A stretch of DNA of 64,000 nt from Photobacterium sp. CCB-ST2H9 (lineage in GTDB: Bacteria; Pseudomonadota; Gammaproteobacteria; Enterobacterales; Vibrionaceae), in assembly GCF_023151555.2 (NCBI RefSeq), contig NZ_CP100425.1:62001-126000 (forward strand), written 5' to 3'. Below, piece after piece: positions 52,372 through 61,680 of the stretch. A program made the translations under genes and the position numbers. Under the pieces are notes generated by a model, which worked only from the letters and a program-made list of their open reading frames with translations, had not been told where the DNA came from and made no database searches. The first letter of the stretch is position 1, and the number at the start of each line of letters is the position of its first letter.

Positions 52372-53814
52372 TCAACGCAGGAAGAAAGTCATCATGGCTT
52401 TTTGGAGCATCGCTTTCCAGCCCGTGTAAGGCGGCATCACCAGTTTGGCTGTATTAATTTTGCCCCGGGTCAGGACAGTTTTCGCCTTTGAGAAGGTCAG
52501 AAAACCTTCTTTGCCATGATAGTGCCCCATGCCAGACGGGCCGATCCCACCAAAAGGCGCGTCATCGGCTGCCACATGAAAGATAGTGTCATTCATCGCC
52601 ATGCCACCTGCATGCATGTTGTTTTTGACCTGTGTTTGCAGCGCAGCATCGTGCGTCATCAGATACAGCGCCAGTGGTCTGGGCCGCTGTTGAATGTAAG
52701 AAAGCGCTTCTTCGATGGTACGATAGGTGATGACGGGCAACAGCGGGCCGAAAATTTCTTGCTGCATCAGCGTCAGGTTTTCATCCGGATTCAGCAGCAA
52801 ATGCGGCACCATGCGATGTGCTTTATCGTCCAGCGCTTCGGGATGCGCCGGTTCGATGACCACGTCTTGGTGACGGGCTTCTTCAAGCCACAGATTCAGA
52901 CGGTCAAACTGACGTTGATTCACAATGGAGGTGAAATCCCGGCTGTGGACCCCTTGCGGATACATGGCCACAAATTGTTGCTTAAACTCAGAGATGAACT
53001 CTTGTGCTTTGTCTTCAGGAACCAGGACATAGTCTGGGGCCACGCAGATCTGGCCGGCATTGAGGCATTTTCCGAAAATCATCCGCTCCACAGCGTGCGC
53101 TATATCGGCATCCGGAGCGATCAGGGTCGGAGATTTGCCGCCCAGCTCCAGTGTGACCGGGGTGAGATTTTCAGCAGCGGCACGCATGACATGGTGGCCG
53201 ACGGCGGTGGAGCCAGTGAACAGCAGATGATCGAAAGGCAATCGGGTAAAGGTGGCTGCCACGTCAGCTTCACCTTCAATGACGGCGACCTGAGCGTCCT
53301 CAAACAAGCTCGCCAGAAGGGAACTGAGAATTTTGTTGGTGGCCGGGGTAAACTCGCTGAGTTTGATCATTGCCCGGTTCCCGGCAGCCAGCACCGAAAT
53401 CAGCGGACCGAGGCTGAGCATCACCGGAAAATTCCAGGGTACGACAATGCCAACCACTCCCAGTGGCTGGTAAATCACTTCCACTTTAGCCGGCATCAGC
53501 AGCAGCCCGGCGTGACGGCGCGAGGGGCGCATCCATTTTTTCAGGCGCTTAAGGGTGTAATTGATTTGCATGACGCAGGGCAGGATATCGCTGATGAGCG
53601 TATCCTGATGGCTGCGGTGACCGAAATCTTGCGCTAAAGCCTCACACAGCGCTTCTTTGTTCTTCAGTAATGCTGTTTTGAGTTGTTTGAGGGCGGTGAC
53701 ACGACTGGCATAGTCTGGCATCGGCTGCGCTGAAAATTCGCTGCGCTGATGGTTGAATATATGCTGTAGCGTGAAGATATGCTGACTTTCCCTCGAGGCG
53801 GTGGCTACGGTCAT
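52372..53814 (-). CDS. Aldehyde dehydrogenase, coniferyl-aldehyde-dehydrogenase-like
   Basis: 480-aa NAD(P)-dependent aldehyde dehydrogenase. The motifs FTGSTAVGHHV, ELGGKSP (general base E) and the catalytic cysteine in NAGQICVAPDYV (near residue 275) are visible. The C-terminal hydrophobic/basic tail (GWKAMLQKAMMTFFLR) is like that of CalB/ALDH3-type membrane-associated enzymes. ATG 53814 is chosen for the AGGAG 6 nt upstream; a longer frame begins at 53856. The true aldehyde is unknown; linkage to TetR suggests inducible detoxification. Confidence 0.9.
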   Translation of the reverse strand: MTVATASRESQHIFTLQHIFNHQRSEFSAQPMPDYASRVTALKQLKTALLKNKEALCEALAQDFGHRSHQDTLISDILPCVMQINYTLKRLKKWMRPSRRHAGLLLMPAKVEVIYQPLGVVGIVVPWNFPVMLSLGPLISVLAAGNRAMIKLSEFTPATNKILSSLLASLFEDAQVAVIEGEADVAATFTRLPFDHLLFTGSTAVGHHVMRAAAENLTPVTLELGGKSPTLIAPDADIAHAVERMIFGKCLNAGQICVAPDYVLVPEDKAQEFISEFKQQFVAMYPQGVHSRDFTSIVNQRQFDRLNLWLEEARHQDVVIEPAHPEALDDKAHRMVPHLLLNPDENLTLMQQEIFGPLLPVITYRTIEEALSYIQQRPRPLALYLMTHDAALQTQVKNNMHAGGMAMNDTIFHVAADDAPFGGIGPSGMGHYHGKEGFLTFSKAKTVLTRGKINTAKLVMPPYTGWKAMLQKAMMTFFLR

Positions 53815-53894
53815 CTTGATCTCCTGTCGGGCACCGGCCCTGATTTTATCTGGCAATGTTCGATGTGTCAGTTCAGATCGGCACTGAAAACGAA

Positions 53895-53914
53895 AACCGA
53901 CTGACTAGTCGGTT
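53895..53914. promoter_or_regulatory. 20-bp near-perfect palindrome, probable TetR operator
   Basis: AACCGACTGACTAGTCGGTT lies 81 bp upstream of the aldehyde dehydrogenase start. Palindromes with an ACTGACTAGT-type centre are common TetR-family operators, and a TetR gene is in the same operon. Confidence 0.7.
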
Positions 53915-53971
53915 AAATGTAGGGGGCTTTGTCAGGCAGCGCAAGAAATGACCAGAATCCGGCGCAAAAAA

Positions 53972-54565
53972 TTAGCGGGTGTGGCCACTTTTTTCTGCAT
54001 GGAAGATGTGCAGGAACGTCTCGAAATAGTGCTGTAAGGCGCGGGCATCTTCATGCGCTTCCAGCAAATTCAGCAGGGCGATACCGGTTTCACAGGTGCA
54101 GAGATTACCTGATTGCTGGTTGCGACGCAGAGCATAGGCCGACAGCTGGTCCGGGGTCAGGCTCAGCCGGGGTAAAGCGGCCAGCCAGGGACTTTTTCGC
54201 ACCATCTTCCGAGCTTCCTGCCAGGTGGCATCCAGCAGGATGAACAGCGGAGTTTTGTCTGTGATTAGATGATAATCGGTGGCCGGATGATGGTCGTCGG
54301 CCGGAAACAGCAACCATGGCTGTACCTGCGGATCGGCGATCAGCCTCAGCAGATCATGGGGTGGTTCGGTGCGCGACCAGCAGATACGCTGACAATCGGG
54401 CAGGCTGCGTGCCATGAGCACACCGGTATTGCTGTCTTTGTCGAATTCTTTGCTGTGGGTCAGCAGGACAAAGCGAGCCTGACAGCGGAGCTTCGGCTCC
54501 GCATGACAAATACAATTGTAACGAAAGCCGCAGCGGGCACAGGTGTCTGGTGATTCAATGCGCAT
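53972..54565 (-). CDS. tapT: DTW-domain tRNA-uridine aminocarboxypropyltransferase (TapT-like)
   Basis: 197-aa protein with an N-terminal zinc-type cysteine cluster (CARCGFRYNCIC) and the DTW signature in ILLDATWQEARKM (near residue 117). DTW enzymes transfer the acp group from SAM to uridine in tRNA; E. coli TapT (YfiP) acts at position 47. ATG 54565 is chosen because it places the cysteine cluster at residue 8 as in the family; the frame extends to 54625. The gene lies upstream of the aldehyde dehydrogenase but has a separate promoter region. Confidence 0.87.
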   Translation of the reverse strand: MRIESPDTCARCGFRYNCICHAEPKLRCQARFVLLTHSKEFDKDSNTGVLMARSLPDCQRICWSRTEPPHDLLRLIADPQVQPWLLFPADDHHPATDYHLITDKTPLFILLDATWQEARKMVRKSPWLAALPRLSLTPDQLSAYALRRNQQSGNLCTCETGIALLNLLEAHEDARALQHYFETFLHIFHAEKSGHTR

Positions 54566-54640
54566 GGATAGTGATTGCTTGTGGTATTCTGAGCTTATGG
54601 TACTGCCCTGATACGATAAAATCACCCAACAGGATGCGAT

Positions 54641-55099
54641 ATGGCTTACTGGCTATTTAAAACAGAACCGGACACCTTTTCCATCGATACCCTCAAGCAG
54701 ATGAACGTCTCCTGCTGGGAGGGCGTACGGAATTATCAGGCGCGCAATATGATGCGGGATGAGATTAAGGTTGGAGACGAAGTCTTTATTTACCACTCGT
54801 CGTGCAAGGATATCGGTGTGGCCGGCATTGCGAAAGTGGTGCGTGAAGCTTACCCGGACCACTTTCAGTTTGATCCGGAAAGCCCGTATTTCGACCCGAA
54901 ATCTGATCCTGCAAACCCGCGTTGGGTTATGGTGGATATTGAGTACGTCCGTCACCTGCGTCTGGTGCCGCTCAAGAAAATCAAGGCTAATGACGCCCTG
55001 CACGAAATGCCTTTGGTACAGCGCGGCAATCGTCTCAGCATCATGCCGGTGACGGCACAACAATGGCAGGAAATTCTGCGGATGACCGGGCAGTTTTAA
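54641..55099 (+). CDS. EVE-domain protein
   Basis: 152-aa EVE (PUA-like) domain protein. The start MAYWLFKTEPDTFSIDTL and the RNYQARNMMRDEIKVGDEVFIYHS block are characteristic. EVE domains bind modified nucleobases in RNA or DNA; the housekeeping stand-alone form has no firmly known role. It is divergent from the DTW gene. Confidence 0.92.
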   Translation: MAYWLFKTEPDTFSIDTLKQMNVSCWEGVRNYQARNMMRDEIKVGDEVFIYHSSCKDIGVAGIAKVVREAYPDHFQFDPESPYFDPKSDPANPRWVMVDIEYVRHLRLVPLKKIKANDALHEMPLVQRGNRLSIMPVTAQQWQEILRMTGQF

Positions 55100-55116
55100 G
55101 CATGCTTCTGAAATGA

Positions 55117-55149
55117 AAACGCCGCCAGAATGGGATGTTGGCGGCGTTT
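55117..55149. terminator. Terminator between the EVE gene and yigL
   Basis: AAACGCCGCCA and TGGCGGCGTTT form an 11-bp stem with a short loop, between convergent genes. Confidence 0.8.
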
Positions 55150-55173
55150 GTATGCATTGACGAATCCGTTGGT

Positions 55174-55971
55174 TTACAGCAGATGATCAGCCAGATAGTG
55201 CGCGACGGCTTCGTCTGCACAGGAACCGATGACTCCGTTCTCTGGCAGTGCGGCCATCACTTTATGGTGGGCAGTGCCCATCACCAGCCCTTTCCCCGCC
55301 ATGGTCAGCATTTCTACATCGTTCATGCCGTCGCCGAATGCGATGCAGTCTTTCAGCTCGTAGCCTTTTGCCAGCGCCACGGCTGCCAGAGCATGACCTT
55401 TTGAGACTCCGATATCCATCACTTCCAGGCACCAGGGGGTGGAGAAGGCAATATTGGCGCGGTCACCGAATACGGCACGGAACTTGTCTTCCAGCACCAC
55501 CAGTTTGTCGTGATCTTTATCGTCGCGGGTAAAGAAAACCTTGGCTACGCCTTCAAGCGGCGGATTTTCGACGTCAAACAACTGATATGTGAAAGTTTTG
55601 TGGAAATCACGCAGGTATGGATCTTCTACATTCAACAGCCAGTCGTCATTCCGGTAGAGGTGAATACGCAGATCAGGCTCATCTTTGGTGAGTGCCATCA
55701 GGCCAAGAATGATTTCTGGCTGGACGTCCTGACGGAACACTTCCTCTCCGTCACAGGTATGGACCCGGGCGCCGTTCGACGTGATCATGTAGGCCGGAAT
55801 GCCCAGCTTTTCGCGCATTTCGGCAACATCCACATGGTGGCGGCCGGTTGCAAAGACAAAATCTGTTCCCTGATGATGAAGCTGCTGAAGTACCTCTTTG
55901 GTAAAAGGAGCAATCTGGTGGTCCGGGGTCAGCAGGGTACCGTCGAGATCGGAAGCAACAATTTTATACAT
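55174..55971 (-). CDS. yigL: HAD-family sugar/pyridoxal phosphatase YigL-like
   Basis: 265-aa Cof-type HAD hydrolase. The nucleophile motif is DLDGTLL (residues 8-14), motif II is in FATGRH, and motif IV is GDGMNDVEM (near 213). It lies downstream of pldB on the same strand, as yigL does in E. coli, where YigL dephosphorylates pyridoxal phosphate and sugar phosphates. The symbol rests on family and synteny. Confidence 0.88.
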   Translation of the reverse strand: MYKIVASDLDGTLLTPDHQIAPFTKEVLQQLHHQGTDFVFATGRHHVDVAEMREKLGIPAYMITSNGARVHTCDGEEVFRQDVQPEIILGLMALTKDEPDLRIHLYRNDDWLLNVEDPYLRDFHKTFTYQLFDVENPPLEGVAKVFFTRDDKDHDKLVVLEDKFRAVFGDRANIAFSTPWCLEVMDIGVSKGHALAAVALAKGYELKDCIAFGDGMNDVEMLTMAGKGLVMGTAHHKVMAALPENGVIGSCADEAVAHYLADHLL

Positions 55972-56139
55972 GGCACGTCTCTGTTGTCTGATGGTGTCCG
56001 GCTGCGCGCTGTGCCGAGCCGGTTGATTGATATCAGCAGTGTAAACCAGAATGAGCCTCAGAAAAGAGGCTATTCTGCGGCATTATTTTTTTCCGCTATT
56101 TCTGCTGCGTTGTGTCCGGGCTTCAACCGGACCAAGCCA

Positions 56140-57201
56140 TCAGCCTGCCTGGCTGCTGGCGGCCAGCGACGCTTCAGTCTTGCTGTCACTATAATGGGAA
56201 AAATGCGCCAGAATTGCTTCGATTGCGGGGCTCCTGAAGCGATCCTCTTCGAACAGAACCTCGTGTCGCGCCCCCTGGATGACCTTGAGATGGCAGTGGC
56301 CGCCGCCTTGCTGGATTCGCTGACAGAACACATTCTGCGCCCGGTTGTCGACGATGGTGTCCTCGCTGTTCTGCAGCAGCAGCACCGGACAGCGGATTTG
56401 ACCGGCCAGTGCGACGGCCTGACGTGCCGCGGCCAGTGCCTGCCACACCCAGCGGGAACTGGGGCCGCCGAGTTTGAAATTCGGGTTTTCTTCGTAGAGC
56501 TGCCGGAACCAGTCATACCGGCACCGGCTCTGGCTGAGCGGGTTATCGGCAAACGGTTTGGGGTAATAGGGAACCTGACCCGGCGCGTAACCGGGCTGAC
56601 GCTGCAACTGCTCCGCCACCCGCGCCAGCGGTGACGCGATAGGTTTCATCCAGTGGCTGATTTTGATGCCGTGCATCGGGGCACTCAGGGCAGCGGCGTC
56701 AAAAAAATCCGGGTGCTGTGCCAGATACAGGCTGACGACGGTGCCTCCCATAGAATGGCCCAGAATGAAATGCTGCCGGTAGCCGGCGGGTTTGACAACG
56801 GTTTCAATCAAGGTGTTCAGGTCTGCCACATAATCGGAAAACTCTTCCACATGGCCCAGCTGGGTATCCGTCGCCATCCGGCCTGAACAGCCCTGACCGC
56901 GGTGATCCAGGGCGAACACATCATAACCTTGCCGGGTCAGTTCCCAGCATAGCTCCTGATATTTGTGGAAGGTCTCAATCCGGCCATTGACCAGAACAAT
57001 CACCTTGTCCTGACTGAATCCTGTCAGGCTCATCCAGGCGATGGGGATCCCAGAGACCCCTTCAAAATGTCCCTGATGCCTGTGTGCCCAGCATTCTGCT
57101 ACCGGACCGGCCATGGTCTCGGAGAAGTTGGGTTCCATGCTTAATACCTCGTGGTTGAGGGAAAGTGTTTTACCTTGCGTCATGGGAAGCGTGTCCAACA
57201 T
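56140..57201 (-). CDS. pldB: Alpha/beta hydrolase, lysophospholipase L2
   Basis: 353-aa serine hydrolase. The nucleophile elbow is GHSMGG (near residue 148), the oxyanion and lid region is HQGHFEGV...DHRGQGCSGR, and the catalytic aspartate/histidine region is EDTIVDN...GARHEVLFE. PldB hydrolyses lysophospholipids at the inner membrane. The gene order pldB-yigL matches E. coli. Alternative in-frame starts exist at M7 and M22 and no strong ribosome-binding site decides between them. Confidence 0.87.
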   Translation of the reverse strand: MLDTLPMTQGKTLSLNHEVLSMEPNFSETMAGPVAECWAHRHQGHFEGVSGIPIAWMSLTGFSQDKVIVLVNGRIETFHKYQELCWELTRQGYDVFALDHRGQGCSGRMATDTQLGHVEEFSDYVADLNTLIETVVKPAGYRQHFILGHSMGGTVVSLYLAQHPDFFDAAALSAPMHGIKISHWMKPIASPLARVAEQLQRQPGYAPGQVPYYPKPFADNPLSQSRCRYDWFRQLYEENPNFKLGGPSSRWVWQALAAARQAVALAGQIRCPVLLLQNSEDTIVDNRAQNVFCQRIQQGGGHCHLKVIQGARHEVLFEEDRFRSPAIEAILAHFSHYSDSKTEASLAASSQAG

Positions 57202-57350
57202 TTATCAGCTATGCCTGGCGGCATATAGGAATTCGTAATATGTTCCAGTATAACGTAAAGTGTTGATGGTTTTGGATGCGACATCCAGACGGATGTCTTT
57301 CTATTATTGTTATTGTCATCCATCTGACTAAGGTCATTACTATTCCGGAT

Positions 57351-58571
57351 ATGTATGCCTACGTAGCTCGTCAGCCTATATTGAACCGCCAGCAGCGCAC
57401 GGTGGGGTATGAGCTTTTGTTCCGTGACGGGGAGCAGAATGCATTTCCCCAGATCGAAGCAAACACGGCGACCAGTCGGTTACTGGTGGAAAACTATATG
57501 GCTGTCGGAGATGATCTGGCGACGGCCAGTCAGCGAACCTTTATCAATTTTCCCCATGACAGCCTGATTAAGCTGATGCCTTTGCTGCTGCCGCGGCAAA
57601 AAGTTGTGATTGAAGTCCTGGAAACCTGCGTTCCGGACGACGAGTTACTGGCGGCAGTCCGTCATCTGCACAAACAGGGCTATACCATTGCGCTGGATGA
57701 CTTTGAGCTGGATCCGGCGTGGCAGCGCTTCCTGCCCTTTGTTCATCTGATTAAGCTCGATTTTATCAAGCTGGGCTGCCAGCAGGCATGTGCCTTTGTC
57801 GCCAGTCAGAAAAGCCGGCGACTGAAGTTTCTGGCCGAGAAGGTCGAAACCCGGGAAGAGTTTGAGGCTGCCAAAACTGCGGGTTTTCACTTGTTCCAGG
57901 GCTATTACTTCAGCAAACCCGAGCTGTTGAAAAACCGTCAGGTGACGCCTGAAACGCTGACCACACTGCGATTACTGCGGGAAATCAGCCGGACGCCGGT
58001 GGATTTCAAACGTGTGGAGCGCATTATCTCCAGCGATGTCTCGCTGTCTTATCTGCTGCTGCGCTATGTGAATTCGGCCGCCCACCGCACGCTGTCGCCG
58101 ATTGGCAATTTTAAACAGGCACTGGTGTATCTCGGGGAAGAGAAAATCAAACTCTTTGTGTCTGTGGTGGCTGCTGCACATGCTTCCATCCGCAAACCCC
58201 GGGAACTGTATATTTTGTCGTTGCAACGGGCCCGGATGTGCGAGGAACTGGCGCGGGGCAGCGGGATCCGCCTGAACAGTGATCAGGCCTTTCTGGCTGG
58301 TATATTCTCTCTGCTGGATGCGTTGCTGGACAAACCGCTGCCGAAGCTGCTGGAGCTGCTGCCATTGTCGGAAGAGGTACACAGTGCGCTGCTCAACCGG
58401 GAAGGAGAGCTGGGGGACATTCTGAATCTGCTGGATGCCTATGATAATGCGGACTGGGAGATGACTGCCCGCTACTGTCAGAAACTGGGCGTGAAAGAAG
58501 CACAGGTGGCGAATGTTTATCATCAGACCCTGCACTGGCTGACCAGCTACCAGATCCCTTATCAGAAGTAG
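57351..58571 (+). CDS. EAL-HDOD signalling protein with a degenerate EAL motif
   Basis: 406 aa. The N-terminal c-di-GMP phosphodiesterase-like domain has ELL in place of EAL (GYELLFRDG near residue 22) but keeps the DDF segment (ALDDFELD) and QGYYFSKP. The HDOD domain occupies about residues 200-390 (YLLLRYVNSAAH). This YuxH-like architecture includes the Vibrio cholerae motility regulator CdgJ. Whether this one has activity or only binds ligand cannot be read. ATG 57351 begins the conserved MYAYVARQPILNRQQ; an upstream frame to 57276 is not conserved. Confidence 0.88.
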   Translation: MYAYVARQPILNRQQRTVGYELLFRDGEQNAFPQIEANTATSRLLVENYMAVGDDLATASQRTFINFPHDSLIKLMPLLLPRQKVVIEVLETCVPDDELLAAVRHLHKQGYTIALDDFELDPAWQRFLPFVHLIKLDFIKLGCQQACAFVASQKSRRLKFLAEKVETREEFEAAKTAGFHLFQGYYFSKPELLKNRQVTPETLTTLRLLREISRTPVDFKRVERIISSDVSLSYLLLRYVNSAAHRTLSPIGNFKQALVYLGEEKIKLFVSVVAAAHASIRKPRELYILSLQRARMCEELARGSGIRLNSDQAFLAGIFSLLDALLDKPLPKLLELLPLSEEVHSALLNREGELGDILNLLDAYDNADWEMTARYCQKLGVKEAQVANVYHQTLHWLTSYQIPYQK

Positions 58572-58600
58572 TTTCAGGCAAGACCTGAAAAGAGGAAAAA

Positions 58601-58628
58601 ACAAACCGGGCACTGGGCCCGGTTTGTT
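58601..58628. terminator. Terminator between the EAL-HDOD gene and abgT
   Basis: ACAAACCGGGC and GCCCGGTTTGT form an 11-bp stem, preceded by an A-run. A second small hairpin (TTTCAGG with CCTGAAA) lies at 58572-58590 right after the stop codon. Confidence 0.8.
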
Positions 58629-58640
58629 GTTCTGGCAGCA

Positions 58641-60236
58641 TTAACCGCCGACGGTGTAGTAAGTCGCGGCACCCGGGCCGACCGGGATACCCAGGATGAA
58701 GACCCAGATGTAGAACATCAGACTCCAACCCACGATAAAGACCATGGAGTACGGCAGCATCGTGGCAATCAGAGTACCCAGGCCCAGATTTTTCTGGTAA
58801 CGGGTAGCCACGGCCAGGATCATTCCGAAGTAGCTCATCATGGGGGTGATGATGTTGGTCACGGAGTCGCCGATCCGGTATGCCGCCTGAATGGTTTCCG
58901 GTGCATAACCGACCAGCATCAGCATCGGGACAAAGATCGGAGCTGTGACGGCCCATTGGGCAGAAGCGGAGCCGATCATCAGGTTGATGAAGCCACACAT
59001 CAGGATAAAGGCAAAGAACAGCATCGGACCGGTCAGACCGATCGACTGCAGGAAGTCAGCACCGGCAACGGCAAAGACCTGCCCAAAGTTGGTCCACTTA
59101 AAGAAAGCGACAAACTGAGCGGCGAAGAAGACCAGTACGATGTACATGCCCATTGAAGACATGGACTTTGACATTGCATCGATCACGTCGCGATCGGTTT
59201 TCATGGTGCCGACCACTTTGCCGAAGGCAAAACCCGGAATGGCAAAGAAGACAAAGATGAATGCCACAATCCCTTTCAGGAACGGTGAGCCGGAGATCAG
59301 CCCGGTTTCCGGATGACGCAGAATGCCGTTTTCCGGCACGATGGTCAGCGCCAGCACGACAGAAACAGCCAGCGTTGCCAGTCCGGCCACTTTCAGACCT
59401 TTCTTCTCCAGAGCTGTCAGCTCGCCCATTTTGTCCTGGCCCAGATCATCGCTGGCATCCCCGGCATTGTAGGTACCCAGCTTCGGCTCAACGATTTTCT
59501 CGGTCACAAATGCGCCCATGATCGTGATCGCGAAAGTGGATGCGAACATGAAGTACCAGTTTACTTCGGGACCAACTTCATAGGTCGGATCGATCATCTG
59601 CGCTGCCGTTTGGGTGATACCGGACAGCAGCGGGTCAACGGTACCCAGCAGCAGGTTTGCGCTGTAGCCCCCGGATACCCCGGCAAAGGCAGCTGCCAGA
59701 CCAGCCAGCGGGTGGCGGCCCAGCGAATGGAACAGCATGGCTGCCAGCGGGATCAGAACCACATAACCTAACTCGGCTGCCGTGTTCGAGATGATACCGG
59801 CAAAGACGACGACCAGCGTGACCATGCGGCGGGATGCGCCCATGACCAGACCGCGCATTGCAGCAGAAAGTAAGCCAGAATGTTCTGCAATGGCGACACC
59901 CAGCATGGCAACCAGGACGGTGCCCAGTGGCGCGAAACCGGTGAAGTTTTTCACCAGGTTGGCCACAATCATTTGCAGGCCTTCTGCGTTCAGCAGGCTG
60001 ACCACATGGATCAGGCCGTCAGCGGAGCGGCCCGGAGCTCCTTCAGGTCGCGGGTCAGGGACTGATACACCGAAATAACCGGCAATCCCTGAAGCGAGCA
60101 GAATCACCAGGCTGAACAGCGCAAACAGGGTGATTGGATGGGGCAGCAGGTTACCCAGCCACTCAACGGTGTCCAGAAAGCGCGTAAACTGCGTTTTTTT
60201 GGGATTTACTTGATTTTGTGAAGCACTGGAATGCAT
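58641..60236 (-). CDS. abgT: AbgT-family transporter (p-aminobenzoyl-glutamate type)
   Basis: 531-aa inner-membrane transporter with about a dozen hydrophobic helices and the family's N-terminal pattern (RFLDTVEWLGNLLPHPITLFALF). AbgT proteins import p-aminobenzoyl-glutamate or, in some bacteria, export sulfonamides. ATG 60236 is chosen because AAGGAGG lies 5 nt upstream; a frame to 60257 includes that site. There are no abgA or abgB peptidase genes beside it. Confidence 0.9.
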   Translation of the reverse strand: MHSSASQNQVNPKKTQFTRFLDTVEWLGNLLPHPITLFALFSLVILLASGIAGYFGVSVPDPRPEGAPGRSADGLIHVVSLLNAEGLQMIVANLVKNFTGFAPLGTVLVAMLGVAIAEHSGLLSAAMRGLVMGASRRMVTLVVVFAGIISNTAAELGYVVLIPLAAMLFHSLGRHPLAGLAAAFAGVSGGYSANLLLGTVDPLLSGITQTAAQMIDPTYEVGPEVNWYFMFASTFAITIMGAFVTEKIVEPKLGTYNAGDASDDLGQDKMGELTALEKKGLKVAGLATLAVSVVLALTIVPENGILRHPETGLISGSPFLKGIVAFIFVFFAIPGFAFGKVVGTMKTDRDVIDAMSKSMSSMGMYIVLVFFAAQFVAFFKWTNFGQVFAVAGADFLQSIGLTGPMLFFAFILMCGFINLMIGSASAQWAVTAPIFVPMLMLVGYAPETIQAAYRIGDSVTNIITPMMSYFGMILAVATRYQKNLGLGTLIATMLPYSMVFIVGWSLMFYIWVFILGIPVGPGAATYYTVGG

Positions 60237-60662
60237 CACGACCTCCTTTTTCGTCATATACCCGTCTATGGGCGTCTTGTTTTAGGGGCGGGAGGTTACG
60301 CTATTGTTAATAGCCCAAACAAAATAAAAGTGTGTCAAAATATTTCATTTGTATGATTTATAACTGATGTTTTGCATTTCATCTGGTTTTTTATTCCTGT
60401 TTTTGTATAAGTTTTAAATTAAACCGCTTCTGGATATGTGTGTTGTTGTGTATTTGTAACGAAAGCAGGGCGGAACAGGAAAGATTCTTCTGTGCAGGAA
60501 CGATGCTTCTTACTGTGATTTTCGTGATGCATATCACAACTGTGGGCTGTAAGGAATAAAACGCCATTCATATTATCATTCTGTTAACATTAAGACAGGA
60601 GCTGGCGCCTAATCTGGACGACAAGCATCGGATGGGTGGTTCGCCATCGCAGAGAGGAGTCT
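60237..60662. other. Divergent intergenic region of abgT and the acyltransferase gene
   Basis: 425 bp, AT-rich near abgT, with no coding sequence. It contains the CRP-like site listed separately and should hold both divergent promoters. Confidence 0.6.
60523..60538. promoter_or_regulatory. Probable CRP binding site
   Basis: CGTGATGCATATCACA matches the consensus TGTGA-N6-TCACA with one mismatch. Its location between abgT and a divergent gene would suit carbon-source control of either. Confidence 0.6.
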
Positions 60663-61667
60663 ATGCGGGAAAAGATTATCTTTATTGATCTATTACGCTG
60701 TGTCGCGGCAACAGCGGTGGTGGTGATCCATGTGCTTGGCCCTTATCGAGAATTGCTGGGGCAAATTCCCGATCATGCCTGGATGACGGCCATCAGCTAT
60801 AACAGTTTCAGCCGCTGGGCAGTGCCCGTCTTTATCATGATTACCGGGGCACTGATGCTGAGTGACACCCGGCCATTTGATTTGAATTATTACCTGAGGC
60901 GGCGCTTGGGTAAGGTGCTGGTGCCTTTTCTGGTCTGGTCGCTGTTTTATGCGTTTTTGTCAGGAGTAACCCCGGATGGGTTTCAGTCTGAGACTGCGCT
61001 GCATACCCTGGCTGAAATGCCGGAACATGAAACCTATTACCACCTTGGCTTCTTTTATTACTTTATTCCGCTGTATCTGGTGATCCCATTTTTTCAGGCT
61101 TGGGTGAAACGGGCTGACCCGACAGCCATCAAAGGCGTGACATTCTTGTGGATGGTGGTGACAGGCTTATTTCTGCTCTTTATTGACGGTCCCTGGAGCC
61201 ATCAGCTGGTGCTCTACAGCGGTTATTTGCTGTTGGGCTACAGTCTTTTCCGCTTTTCCTGGCCGACGCTGACCTGGCTGCTGCCGTTGGGCATCGCTGC
61301 CTTGTTACTGACGGATTACATGGTGATCCATAACAGCTTTTTGCTGGGTGAATATACCGTCGGACGCTGGTTATCGTACAAAACTCTCAATACAGTCATC
61401 ATTGCAGCCATGGTGTTTGCGCTGTGCCGTTATCTGGCGGATAGACTGAGTGAGCAGACTTTGACGAAGCTGGCTTTTGTCAGTCGCTACAGCCTGGGGA
61501 TTTATCTGCTGCACCCGCTGTTTCTGTGGCCGGTCAGAGCGTTTGATTTGTATTTTATCCACCCGGTGCTGATGATTCCTTTCTGGACACTGATCGCCGG
61601 AGGACTGGCGTTACTGGCCAGCTGGCTGCTCAGTCAGAGTCGGTTTACGGCCTGGCTGGTGCCCTGA
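60663..61667 (+). CDS. Acyltransferase family 3 membrane protein (WecH-like)
   Basis: 334-aa multispanning acyltransferase. The start MREKIIFIDLLRCVAATAVVVIHV has the family D-x-L-R-x2-A and H motifs in the first helix. About ten helices follow, with GIYLLHPLFLW near residue 283. Such enzymes O-acetylate surface sugars; WecH acts on enterobacterial common antigen. The acceptor is unknown here. ATG 60663 follows AGAGAGGAG; the frame back to 60636 is rejected because the ribosome-binding site lies inside it. Confidence 0.87.
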   Translation: MREKIIFIDLLRCVAATAVVVIHVLGPYRELLGQIPDHAWMTAISYNSFSRWAVPVFIMITGALMLSDTRPFDLNYYLRRRLGKVLVPFLVWSLFYAFLSGVTPDGFQSETALHTLAEMPEHETYYHLGFFYYFIPLYLVIPFFQAWVKRADPTAIKGVTFLWMVVTGLFLLFIDGPWSHQLVLYSGYLLLGYSLFRFSWPTLTWLLPLGIAALLLTDYMVIHNSFLLGEYTVGRWLSYKTLNTVIIAAMVFALCRYLADRLSEQTLTKLAFVSRYSLGIYLLHPLFLWPVRAFDLYFIHPVLMIPFWTLIAGGLALLASWLLSQSRFTAWLVP

Positions 61668-61680
61668 AGACAATCTCAGC

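Noticed and set aside
52516..53637. 373-aa plus-strand frame
   Set aside because: Antisense to the aldehyde dehydrogenase; no independent support.
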